Assembly: GCF_001050035.1 (NCBI RefSeq)
Contig: NZ_CVTA01000006.1
Coordinates: forward strand, 74,534 to 138,533
Length of the DNA stretch: 64,000 nt
DNA from: Mycolicibacterium komanii
GTDB taxonomy: Bacteria > Actinomycetota > Actinomycetes > Mycobacteriales > Mycobacteriaceae
Direction of reading: 5' to 3'
Shown here: in pieces, positions 8,742 to 17,244 of the stretch
Position numbering within the stretch: the stretch's first letter is position 1
Layout: each line of letters starts with the position of its first letter
Translations under genes and position numbers: made by a program
The notes under the pieces: model-generated
What the model saw: the letters and a program-made list of their open reading frames with translations, nothing else
Database searches by the model: none
Told to the model about the DNA's origin: nothing

Positions 8742-10212
8742 CCACCACCAGGGCCGCCGCGATCGGCCACGCACCCCATCGCTGATAGAGGGTCGTCCGC
8801 GCATCCAGCGGGATGTCGACGACGGTGACCCCGCGCTCGGCGGCCGGCATCCACGCCAACCTCCGTCCCCGCGCGTCGAAGGCCGAGCTGACCCCAGACA
8901 ACGCCGCGTGCACCGCCGGACGGCCCACCTCGACCGCGTGAACGGCGGGCATCGCCGCCAATTGCGGTTGGGCCCAACTGCCTTGGTACGACGACGTCGA
9001 ACTCTGGTAGACGAGCAGCTCGGCGCCCTGTCGGGCCTGTGACCGCGCGAGGTCGGAGAACAACGTCTCGAAGCTGATCAGCGGTCCGATCGCGACCGTG
9101 TCGGTGTGTAGCACGACGGGTCCGTCGCCGCGCCGGCGGTCCTCGCCGGCGGCTTGGCTGTTCGAGGTGGCCCAGCCGATCAGCGGCCGCAGCGGTACGT
9201 ACTCGCCGAACGGCACCAGACGGTTTTTGGCGTAGGAGCCCCGTACGCCATCCGGGTCGATGAGCACCGACGTCTTGTAGATGCCGCCCGACGCGCCCCG
9301 GGCGTCGACGTTGACCAGCAGGTCTGCACCGATCCGCCGGGACAGGTCGGCGAGGCCCGAGGTGACCTCGGGATGGGTGGCGAGGTCGACGCCGACACTG
9401 CTCTCGCCCCACACGACCAGGTCCGGCCGTCGACCCACCAGCCCCTCGGTCAACGCTTCGCTCGCCGCCTGCCGCGCCGTGGACTCGTCGATGTCACCCG
9501 GCTGCACGAGCGCGACGCGGAGTGTCGGGCCGGGCGTGGGTGCCGGCCCGCACCAGAACCACGCGGGCCCGGCGGCCAGCAAGGCCAGCGCGACGGCCGC
9601 GGGCACCGCGGAGCGCCGCACCAGCGCCGCGACGAGCGCGGTGTTGACCGCGACGATGAGGAAGCTGACGAGCCACACGCCGCCGAGGGAGGCAGGGGCA
9701 AGGGTGGCGGGCTGATTCCACTGCGATGCGCCGAGGACCGCCCAGGGCCCGCCGAGGCGGTCCCACGAGCGGACCGCCTCCGCGAGCACCCACACGCTGG
9801 GCAGCACCAGCACGGCGGTCAACGCCCTGCCGGTGGTGAGTTCGCCCGCGAGCAGGCGGTGCGCGGCCCACCCGAACGGCAGCCACAGCACACCGAGCCC
9901 GGCCGCGAGCACGAGCAGAAGGGGACCGGTGCTCGGCCACAGCCAGTACTGGGTGACACCGACCAACACCGCCATCGCCAACCACGCCCGTGCGGCGGAC
10001 TGCCCGGGCGTCGGGGCGGCGCGCAGTACGAGCAACAGCGGGACCAGCCCGATCCAGGCCAGCCACCACAGGGCGGGTGCGGAAAACGCGAGCGCGGGGA
10101 ACGCGCCGGCGACGATCGCCGGCGCGTAACCCCGCAGCGCGGTCAGATCAGGTGCTCGACGCCTTGGCGATGCTCGCGATTGCCTGATCGAGCGTGGAGT
10201 TGAACTCCTCAT
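8611..10212 (-). CDS. Apolipoprotein N-acyltransferase homologue with Ser in place of catalytic Cys
   Basis: The 533-residue protein has the Lnt plan: about six N-terminal membrane helices, a nitrilase domain from residue ~230, and a final helix near 490–505. Of the catalytic residues, Glu270 (VVWGES), Lys329 ([12 protein letters not shown]) and Glu337 are present, but the nucleophilic Cys of the ICYE motif is Ser380 (ISFE). Lnt adds the third acyl chain to lipoproteins; a serine variant is probably inactive or altered. The only canonical start is ATG 10212, which overlaps fba by 65 bp. The last ~35 residues are basic and are encoded antisense to usp, so the true functional C terminus may end earlier. 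Confidence 0.8.
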   Translation of the reverse strand: MRSSTPRSIRQSRASPRRRAPDLTALRGYAPAIVAGAFPALAFSAPALWWLAWIGLVPLLLVLRAAPTPGQSAARAWLAMAVLVGVTQYWLWPSTGPLLLVLAAGLGVLWLPFGWAAHRLLAGELTTGRALTAVLVLPSVWVLAEAVRSWDRLGGPWAVLGASQWNQPATLAPASLGGVWLVSFLIVAVNTALVAALVRRSAVPAAVALALLAAGPAWFWCGPAPTPGPTLRVALVQPGDIDESTARQAASEALTEGLVGRRPDLVVWGESSVGVDLATHPEVTSGLADLSRRIGADLLVNVDARGASGGIYKTSVLIDPDGVRGSYAKNRLVPFGEYVPLRPLIGWATSNSQAAGEDRRRGDGPVVLHTDTVAIGPLISFETLFSDLARSQARQGAELLVYQSSTSSYQGSWAQPQLAAMPAVHAVEVGRPAVHAALSGVSSAFDARGRRLAWMPAAERGVTVVDIPLDARTTLYQRWGAWPIAAALVVATAWCARSAHRSWTGVRRWPERNRAACPRWWRGRRFRRPGGRP

Positions 10213-11029
10213 CGCTCTGCTGAGCGGTCAGACCCTCGGTCAGTGCGCGCGAGAAGCTCGCGATGACCCCGATGTTGCGTGACAGCTTCTCGTTCGCGTC
10301 GTCGCGGCTGTAGCCACCGGACAGCGCGACCACCCTCAGCACGTTCGGGTGATCGACCAGCTCCTTGTACAGATTGTCGGTGTCGGGGAGCGTCAGCTTG
10401 AGCATGACCTTCTTGTCGCCCAGCTTGTTGACCCCGTCGAGCAGAGCCGCCTTGAGCTGCTCCTCGGCTCCGGCCTTCTGCGGGCTCTTGATGTCGACCT
10501 CGGGCTCGATGATCGGCACCAGACCCTTGGCGAGCACCTGCTCGGCGACCTCGAACTGCTGCGCCACGACGGCGTCCAGGCCGGCGCCGGGCAGCTTGAT
10601 GACCGAACGCTCCTTGGTCCCGAAGATCCCCTTCTCGACGGCGCGGTCGAGCAGATCGTCGAGGCCGGGCATCGGCTTCATCGTCTGCGCGCCGTCCTTC
10701 TCCTCGGCCAGACCCTTGTCGATCTTGAGGAACGGCACGATGTTCTTCACGTTCCACAGGTAATCGGCCGTCGGGCGGCCCTCGACCTCGCGGTCCATCG
10801 TCATCTCGAAGAGGATCGCGCCCATGATGCGGTCGCCGTCGAAGGCCGGGCTGGTGATGATCCGGGTGCGCATCTCGTGCACCAGGTCGAACATCTGGTC
10901 GTCGCCGGAGTAGGCGTCCTCGGGGATGCCGTAGAGCTTCAGCGCCTTGGGGGTGCTGCCGCCGCTCTGGTCCAGCGCCGCGATGAACCCGGCGCCGCTC
11001 TGCGCCTTCTTCAACTGATCGGTGTTCAT
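10148..11029 (-). CDS. fba: Class I fructose-bisphosphate aldolase
   Basis: The 293-residue enzyme is of the Schiff-base, metal-independent class I type found in some bacteria. It has [17 protein letters not shown] near the N terminus, the [12 protein letters not shown] segment, and KVMLKLTLP, which holds the Schiff-base lysine. It cleaves fructose 1,6-bisphosphate into two triose phosphates in glycolysis and makes it in gluconeogenesis. Mycobacteria usually rely on a class II enzyme, so this may be an additional isozyme. AAAGGG (5 nt before ATG 11029 on the minus strand) decides the start. The Lnt-like gene overlaps its 3' end, suggesting a two-gene transcript. The upstream 124 bp is shared with the divergent P450 pseudogene. 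Confidence 0.93.
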   Translation of the reverse strand: MNTDQLKKAQSGAGFIAALDQSGGSTPKALKLYGIPEDAYSGDDQMFDLVHEMRTRIITSPAFDGDRIMGAILFEMTMDREVEGRPTADYLWNVKNIVPFLKIDKGLAEEKDGAQTMKPMPGLDDLLDRAVEKGIFGTKERSVIKLPGAGLDAVVAQQFEVAEQVLAKGLVPIIEPEVDIKSPQKAGAEEQLKAALLDGVNKLGDKKVMLKLTLPDTDNLYKELVDHPNVLRVVALSGGYSRDDANEKLSRNIGVIASFSRALTEGLTAQQSDEEFNSTLDQAIASIAKASST

Positions 11030-11153
11030 GTCTGCCCTTTCTTCCTCACCAGGCAATCTATCGAAGTTCACATCGCCGATCGTCAGATGGCTGCCCAACT
11101 TCCGGTGGAGGCCTTGTCCGGGTGGGACAATGCGCTCGACGGGGAGGCCAATT

Positions 11154-12459
11154 ATGACGGCAACAGTGGCCAGGTCAGGAATCGCGCCGCGGGAGAACGG
11201 TGTCCCGCCCCCGGTCGTACCTCTCGCCGACATCGACCTCGGCTCGCTTGAGTTCTGGGAGCTGGACGACGACGTACGCGACGGCGCGTTCGCGACACTG
11301 CGTCGCGAAGCGCCGATCGCCTTCTTCGAGGTAGCCGAGGTCGCCGGTTTCGCTGCGGGGCCCGGACATTGGGCCCTCACCCGGTTCGACGACGTTCACC
11401 ATGCCAGTCGTCACCCGGAGATCTTCAGCTCCGTACCGACGAGCACGTCGCTCAATGAAGTGGCACCCGAGGTGGCGGAGTTCTCCGGCTCCATGATCAG
11501 CATGGACGACCCGCGACATCTGCGGTTGCGCACGATCGTCCACCGGGCGTTCACACCGAAGGTGGTCGCCCGCACCGAGGGCAGCGTGCGCGACCGGGCG
11601 CGCACGATCGTGACGGACATGGTGGCCAACCATCGCGACGGCCACGCGGACTTCGTCGCTGAGGCGTCCAGCCTGCTGCCGCTGCAGGTCATCTGCGACA
11701 TGATGGGCATCCCGGAGGAGGACGAAGCGAAGGTCTTCCATTGGACCAACGTGCTCCTGGGCGTCGGTGACAACGAGGTATCCGGCGAGTTCGCCGAGGT
11801 TGTGGCGACGGTGGTCGAAGTGGCCGATTACGCCATGCACCTCGCCGAAGAACGGCGTGCGAACCCTCGCGACGACCTGACCACCAGCCTTGTGCAGGCC
11901 GAAGTCGACGGCGAAAAGCTCACCTCGGCCGAGATCGCGTCGTTCTTCATCCTGCTGTCGGCGGCCGGCAACGAGACGACCCGCAACGCGATCAGTCACG
12001 GCATGGTGGCCCTGTCCCGCTATCCCGAGGAAAGGGAGAAGTGGTGGGCGGATTTCGACGGAATGGCCGGCACCGCCGTCGAGGAGATCGTCCGATGGGC
12101 ATCCCCGGTCATCTTCATGCGGCGCAACCTGACTCAGGACATCGAGATGCACGGCATCGAAATGAGAGCGGGGACAAGATTTCCCTGTGGTACAACTCGG
12201 GCAACCGCGACGAGGCCAGGTTCACCAACCCCTGGCTGTTCGATATTTCGCGGATCCCAACCCGCACATGGGGTACGGGGGCGGCGGCGCCCACTTCTGC
12301 CTGGGCGCGAACCTCGCGCGCCGGGAGATCCGGGTGATGTTCGAAGAACTGCACCGGCAGATACCGGACGTCGTTGCGGTTGAGGAGCCCGCGATCCTGC
12401 ACTCCGCGTTCATTCACGGCATCAAACGGCTGCCCGTCGCGTGGACGGTGCCCGCGTGA
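11154..12459 (+). pseudogene. CYP124-like cytochrome P450 broken by two one-base deletions
   Basis: GGGGAGG lies 6 nt before ATG 11154 and the first frame encodes a CYP124-type P450: [42 protein letters not shown] and the I-helix AGNETTRN are intact. At the G run 12170–12173 the frame is lost: one extra G would continue into ISLWYNSGNRDEARF. A second loss at 12252–12253 breaks FDISR|DPNPHMG; one extra G restores the heme-binding GGGGAHFCLGANLARRE and a normal end at 12459. CYP124 enzymes omega-hydroxylate methyl-branched lipids. As read, no product would contain the heme ligand. Either the gene is dead or both short G runs are sequencing errors; the coding signal is otherwise clean, so decay would be recent. 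Confidence 0.8.
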
Positions 12460-15400
12460 TCAGGGCAGCGCTGCGGCCCACTTCTGATGCCCCTCGTATC
12501 CGAGGTTGTCGGCCATCTCCCGATAACCTTGTCTCAGCTCCCGGTAGGCGTTGTCATCCCCGCGGGCGTTTGCCGATAGAGCACGCATGCGTAACAACCA
12601 GATGTCGCGGATGACTGAGCCCTCTGCCGGGGCAGCGGCGAGTCGGGTGATCACCGTCTCCGCTTCCGCGAGGTCGGCCTCGGTGCCGCGGTCCAGAAGC
12701 GTTTCGACGAATGTGCTCGCCGCGGCGATGTAGTAGCCAACCTGGCCTGCATCGGTCATGCCGCTCCATGCGCTCCGGAGGGTTGTGATTGCCCCGTCGA
12801 GGTCGCCGGCTCGGGCCCTTTCGCGTCCGAGGTACACATCGATGATCGGCAGTTCGGACTTGAGGATGTGCCGCTCAACGAGCATCCCGCGAAGCTCCGT
12901 CAGTAGATCGACCCCGCGGGGTGTGTCGCCTGCTGCGCCTCTACGTAGCAACATGCAGCCCAACAGGTAGGTGAGCATCGCTGCGGCGTAATCATCACGA
13001 GAGGCCTCAGCGGCGCTCAGTAGGCGCTCGGTCATACAAACCGGAGCCTCGCCGACAAGGAACACGCCGTTCCATATGCCGGTGCCAAACTTCCACGACA
13101 TCACCATGGCGATGGTGAGCGATTCCGCCCGCTGCTCGGCCAGCGCGACAGCGTCATCGAGGTCTTTCCGCCATCCAGAACGACCGAACCATTGCCGAGC
13201 CAAGCCACGCATTCCCATTGCGACGGCCAACGGCGAGCCCACTACGAGACTGCCCTTGACCGGATCGCCCTCAGCCCAGGTGATGGTGGTCTCTGCCCAC
13301 CGTCTGACCGCTTCCATGTCTCCGCTCTGAAATTTGATCCCAATCGAGCCGAAGGCGGCCTGAGCTGTGAGGGCCGGATCGCCGATCGAGTCGAGCAGAT
13401 GAAGCTGTTCTGAAGCGAGTTGCTGCGCCTCGTGGACCTCGCCGCGCTGTGCATGCTCGGCCATCGGGCCCATCATCGCCAGCGCAAGAGACTGTTTGTC
13501 GCCGGCGGCTTCGCACAGCGTGCGCAGTTCGGCGAACCGCACGCCACCGTCATCCATGTGCACTCGCCAGTCCGTTGCCCGAAGCGCGGTCCGCGGCGCG
13601 ATTCGCATCGCGATGCGTTGGGGATGCTCGATCGGCAGCGCATCGGCAACCTGGCAGGCGCGTTCCCAGCTAAGCCGCGCCGCGACGACGTCGCGGTTGT
13701 TCGACCACATACCGGCGCGCATGTGCCACGCATACGCGGCTGGCAGATCGCCGGCAGATTCGAGATGTTCGGCGATTAGGGCGGCGGATGCGTCACCGTC
13801 CGCTTCACTTTGTTGCTCGAGGGCTGTCGCGACCCGCCGATGCAACTCGGCGCGATCGGACCTGAGCTGTGCCTCGTAGGCGACCGACCGGATCATTGGT
13901 TGCCGGAAGGCATATTCGGGGTGTCGACCGAACGTCACCTGACCGATGAGTTGCGCCGCCAGAAGATCGTCTATGACGACCTGGACACCAAGGGCGGTCA
14001 AAAGGTCGGCACTGAATCTGGACCCGATCACCGCGGCCGCGTGCAGTGTTCGTTTCGCCTCAGGGGGCAGCCGGTCGATGCGCGAAGCGATGGTTGCGTG
14101 CAGGGTGGCGGGTACTGATATCTCCGTGGCTCCTGCGGTCGCGAAGTAGGAACCCGGGGTTCCTTTCAGGACACCACGCCCGACTAGTTCAAGAACGATC
14201 TCTTCGGCGAAAAACGGTGTTCCTGCTGACCTTTCGACGATCAACTCCCGAATGTTGCGAACTGACGGATCATCACCAAGTAGCTGTTCCACCAATCGCG
14301 TCGTTTCGGAATCGCTCAACGGTGCGAGCGCGAATGTCTGTGCGCCTGGGACTCGCGCCAACCCGCCCTGATAATCCGGGCGATAGGTGATCACAGTGAG
14401 CAGCGGTGTCTGCGGGATGACGGCCAGCAGATCGGCGAGCATTGACTCGCTCGCCTCGTCGACCCAGTGAACGTCCTCGACGACATACACGGCCGGAGTT
14501 TTCATCGCGAGTGTCGCGGCATTCACGAGAGCGCTGAGCCGCCGTCGGCGCGTGTCAGGATCAATCTGGGGCAAGTGAACGTCGGAACCGGCAATTGCCA
14601 GGAAGTCTTCAAAAAGTCTTTGGTCTTCATCGTCGACATCGCGTCGCCGCGCCTCGATCAATGCGCGTGCGCTGGCATGATCAAGACCGTCGACGCCGAC
14701 AGCCGACCGAAACAACTTCTTGACGACGTGGAACGGGACCTGAGAAGTGTGAGATTCGCAGTAGGCAGCGACAACCGGCACACTGCGATGCGTCGAGATC
14801 GCCGCAAGCTCGCGTGTGAGACGGCTTTTGCCGACTCCAGCGGACCCCGAGATGCCGACGACCGCGCCTTGCCCAGCGATAGCTCTGTCCAGCAAGCCCT
14901 CAAGCGCAAGCAACTCCCATCGTCTACCGACTAGTGCTGACTCCGTCCGCAGGGTGGACCGTTCCTGGCCCAGGCCGAGTAGTCGACGAGCATGAGCGAA
15001 ATTCTCGGAGCCCTTGACGCGCACCAACTCCGCGTCGTCGAGCGTCGCAACGCCTTCGACGAGCCGAGCGGTCGATGCGCTGAGCATCACCCCGCCCGGT
15101 GGGGCGACGGATTCCATTCGTTGTGCCATCCCGACGTGCTCACCGACCGCGGTGTAACCCAGAGCACGCGAACCGACTTCGCCCGCGATTACCTGTCCGG
15201 AATCGAGGCCGATCCGCAACTGCAGATTGACTCCGTCGCGGGCATGCACCTCGGTGGCGAGGATCTGCGCTTCATACTGAATCCCCAACGCGGCCAGACA
15301 TCCTCGCGTCGCATGGTCCTCCAGGGCGACCGGTGCACCGAAGATAGCCATGATGCCGTCACCGGTGAACTTGTCGACCATTCCTCCGTAGCGGTGCACC

Positions 15401-15624
15401 ACCGAACTCGCCACGTCGACGAGGTCGGCCATGATCTCGCGCAACCGCTCCGCGCCGACGGTCCTGGCGATGTCCATCGAGCGCACGACGTCGGCGAACA
15501 GCACCGTCACTTGCTTGTATTCGGCCGTCCGAGTAGCGGAGGCCAGCGGTGTGCCGCACTCGCTGCAGAATTTGGCCGTGGCGCCCGCGTCCGCGCCACA
15601 CGACCCGCACCGCGCGCCGTCCAC
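12460..15624 (-). CDS. Large class III cyclase-domain / AAA ATPase / TPR-like regulator
   Basis: The 1054-residue protein starts with a four-Cys zinc ribbon (CGSCG and CSECG), then a class III nucleotide cyclase domain (~residues 35–215) with metal aspartates in VLFADVVRS and KFTGDGIMAIFG. Next comes a P-loop ATPase of the STAND type (GSAGVGKSRLTREL, VYVVEDVHWVDEAS), then a long helical-repeat C terminus. In the cyclase domain the usual VNLAARL segment reads VGMAQRM, so the transition-state Asn is missing while Arg remains; catalytic activity is doubtful and a sensing role is possible. GTG 15624 is the start. Codon use seems somewhat less GC-biased than its neighbours, which may indicate acquisition. 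It converges with the P450 pseudogene, stop codons abutting. Confidence 0.85.
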   Translation of the reverse strand: MDGARCGSCGADAGATAKFCSECGTPLASATRTAEYKQVTVLFADVVRSMDIARTVGAERLREIMADLVDVASSVVHRYGGMVDKFTGDGIMAIFGAPVALEDHATRGCLAALGIQYEAQILATEVHARDGVNLQLRIGLDSGQVIAGEVGSRALGYTAVGEHVGMAQRMESVAPPGGVMLSASTARLVEGVATLDDAELVRVKGSENFAHARRLLGLGQERSTLRTESALVGRRWELLALEGLLDRAIAGQGAVVGISGSAGVGKSRLTRELAAISTHRSVPVVAAYCESHTSQVPFHVVKKLFRSAVGVDGLDHASARALIEARRRDVDDEDQRLFEDFLAIAGSDVHLPQIDPDTRRRRLSALVNAATLAMKTPAVYVVEDVHWVDEASESMLADLLAVIPQTPLLTVITYRPDYQGGLARVPGAQTFALAPLSDSETTRLVEQLLGDDPSVRNIRELIVERSAGTPFFAEEIVLELVGRGVLKGTPGSYFATAGATEISVPATLHATIASRIDRLPPEAKRTLHAAAVIGSRFSADLLTALGVQVVIDDLLAAQLIGQVTFGRHPEYAFRQPMIRSVAYEAQLRSDRAELHRRVATALEQQSEADGDASAALIAEHLESAGDLPAAYAWHMRAGMWSNNRDVVAARLSWERACQVADALPIEHPQRIAMRIAPRTALRATDWRVHMDDGGVRFAELRTLCEAAGDKQSLALAMMGPMAEHAQRGEVHEAQQLASEQLHLLDSIGDPALTAQAAFGSIGIKFQSGDMEAVRRWAETTITWAEGDPVKGSLVVGSPLAVAMGMRGLARQWFGRSGWRKDLDDAVALAEQRAESLTIAMVMSWKFGTGIWNGVFLVGEAPVCMTERLLSAAEASRDDYAAAMLTYLLGCMLLRRGAAGDTPRGVDLLTELRGMLVERHILKSELPIIDVYLGRERARAGDLDGAITTLRSAWSGMTDAGQVGYYIAAASTFVETLLDRGTEADLAEAETVITRLAAAPAEGSVIRDIWLLRMRALSANARGDDNAYRELRQGYREMADNLGYEGHQKWAAALP

Positions 15625-15634
15625 ACCATCAGTG

Positions 15635-16495
15635 TCACCGCAATACGCGGTCGAATTGCCTGATCGGATGAATTCCGTGCAGGTCGCGGTACGACGGCGG
15701 CTCGCCGTCTCCTGCGTCCTTGATGCCGTACTCGGCCGCCAGCTCCGCTCCGATGAAGGTCTGGCCGCTCTTGTCCATCAGGCGAGGGTCGTTGAACAGG
15801 GCCCAGATCAGGTGCCCGGTGAACTCAGGTGTCTCCGTGTTGTCGAGCAGGTGGGCGAGTTTGTCGGGCGCGGTCGCGACCAGCTGCTTGAAGCGTTCGG
15901 TCAGCAGGACGCCCATCCAGATCGACGCCGTCGCGATGCCGAACTCCTGGAAGTCGACGGCCATGTCGGCGGCCATCTTGTCGGTTCCCGCCTTGTGCAC
16001 GCCGTACGCCGGACCGAACACGTAGTGGGCCGACCCGGGCGCGGAGGTGAACGCCACCAACCCGCGGCGCTGCGGCAGCATCAGCGGGGCCGCGTACACG
16101 GTCGCGACGTAGCTGCTGCGCAGGCCCACGTCGAGGGTGTCGATGACGTTGACGGGTTCGTCCCAGAACCGGGTGCGGCCCATCATCTCCTCGCGGAGGA
16201 TCACCGCGTTGTTCACCAGGATGTCCAGCCGGCCCTGTTCCCGGCCGACACGCTCGAACAGCGCTTTCGTCTGCTCGTCGTCGGCATGGTCGACGCGGAC
16301 GGCAATACCGGTGCCGCCGGTCGCCGTCACCAGCGCGGCGGTCTCGTGGATCGTCCCGTCGGTCTCGGACTGGTCTGCGCGCTCGGTGCGGCCGGTGACG
16401 TAGACCGTGCAGCCGTGGCTGCCCAGCGCATGGGCGATCCCGCGTCCGGCACCACGACTGGCGCCGGTGACGACCGCGACCGGCGCGTCTACCAA
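15635..16495 (-). CDS. Short-chain dehydrogenase/reductase
   Basis: The 286-residue SDR has the cofactor motif TGASRGAGRGIA near residue 10, an NTGR/VTGRTE basic segment after beta2 that suggests NADP preference, the structural NNA motif (LVNNAVIL), and a Y-x-x-x-K active site in AYGVHKAG with an upstream Ser in FTSAPGSA. It reduces or oxidises a small carbonyl/alcohol substrate that is unknown. The start is taken as TTG 16495, which overlaps the stop of the upstream metallo-hydrolase by 7 nt; no closer ATG or GTG keeps the Rossmann beta1 strand, so the start is translationally coupled. It is followed by the giant regulator gene on the same strand. Confidence 0.85.
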   Translation of the reverse strand: MVDAPVAVVTGASRGAGRGIAHALGSHGCTVYVTGRTERADQSETDGTIHETAALVTATGGTGIAVRVDHADDEQTKALFERVGREQGRLDILVNNAVILREEMMGRTRFWDEPVNVIDTLDVGLRSSYVATVYAAPLMLPQRRGLVAFTSAPGSAHYVFGPAYGVHKAGTDKMAADMAVDFQEFGIATASIWMGVLLTERFKQLVATAPDKLAHLLDNTETPEFTGHLIWALFNDPRLMDKSGQTFIGAELAAEYGIKDAGDGEPPSYRDLHGIHPIRQFDRVLR

Positions 16496-17160
16496 CCGCG
16501 TTCTTTCCACTCGGCCAGGTGCGGGCGTTCCGTGCCGAGCGTGGTGTCGTCGCCGTGGCCCGGATAGATGACCGTCGAATCGCCGTAGACGTCGAAGACA
16601 CGGCGGGTCACGTCGCCGAGCAACTGGTCGAAGGCACCGTCCTCCCACGTCTTGCCGACACCGCCGGGAAACAGGCAGTCGCCGGTGAACAGGTGGGTCG
16701 CCTCATCGGCGCCGTCGAGCGCCAGCGCGACGGAGCCTGGGGTGTGGCCCTGCAGGTGGATGACGTCGAAGGACAGGTCGCCGATCTCGACGGTGTCGCC
16801 GTGGGCGAGGATCCGGTCGGGGCGAACCGGCAGCGGGTCGGCGTCTAGTTGATGCGCCGCCGTGGGGGCGCCGGTGACCTTGGCCACCTCCTCCAGCGCC
16901 TGCCAGTGGTCGAAGTGCTGGTGGCTGGTGACGATCAGCGACAATTTGGGGGCGTGCTTCTCGATGACCTCGAGCAGGACCGGCGCATCGTTGGCGGCGT
17001 CGATCAGCAGTGTCTCGCCGGTTCGGGAACACGTGACCAGGTACGCGTTGTTGTCCATCGGGCCGACCGAGACCTTGACGATCGAAGCGCCGGGAAGCGT
17101 GCGCCGGGCCCCGGTCCCTGGTTCGACGTGGCCGGTGTAGTTGTCGTCGACGACGGTCAT
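16489..17160 (-). CDS. Metallo-beta-lactamase-fold hydrolase (Rv1637c-type)
   Basis: The 223-residue protein carries the metal-binding SHQHFDHW (HxHxDH) motif, the third ligand region GHTPGSVAL and the GDCLF aspartate, plus PGHGDDTT, all typical of glyoxalase II-like MBL hydrolases. Such enzymes cleave thioesters (for example S-acyl mycothiol or glutathione analogues), but the substrate here is not known. GAGGAC precedes ATG 17160 closely. It is divergent from uvrA, as Rv1637c is in M. tuberculosis, and translationally coupled to the following SDR gene. The uvrA damage promoter lies in the 84-bp gap between the two genes. Confidence 0.88.
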   Translation of the reverse strand: MTVVDDNYTGHVEPGTGARRTLPGASIVKVSVGPMDNNAYLVTCSRTGETLLIDAANDAPVLLEVIEKHAPKLSLIVTSHQHFDHWQALEEVAKVTGAPTAAHQLDADPLPVRPDRILAHGDTVEIGDLSFDVIHLQGHTPGSVALALDGADEATHLFTGDCLFPGGVGKTWEDGAFDQLLGDVTRRVFDVYGDSTVIYPGHGDDTTLGTERPHLAEWKERGW

Positions 17161-17189
17161 GTCCTCACGGTATCCGGCTCGTCTGGGGC

Positions 17190-17212
17190 TTGTCGGTGGG
17201 TCCACATAGAGT
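17190..17212 (+). promoter_or_regulatory. PafBC-type (RecA-independent) DNA-damage promoter of uvrA
   Basis: TTGTCGGTG (17190–17198), exactly 8 bp, then TAGAGT (17207–17212): a perfect fit to the mycobacterial RecA-NDp consensus tTGTCRgtg-N8-TAnnnT. Transcription would start near 17219, leaving a leader of about 26 nt that carries the GGGAGG Shine-Dalgarno sequence of uvrA. Confidence 0.82.
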
Positions 17213-17244
17213 GGCTTTGAACTATCTCTTCGGGAGGGAACCGG

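Noticed and set aside
5811..8804. A 997-codon open frame on the minus strand running through udgX, the CapA-like gene and beyond
   Set aside because: Only the udgX part has a recognisable protein. The rest is the GC-rich shadow of the CapA-like and usp genes in another frame and has low-complexity Arg/Gly sequence.
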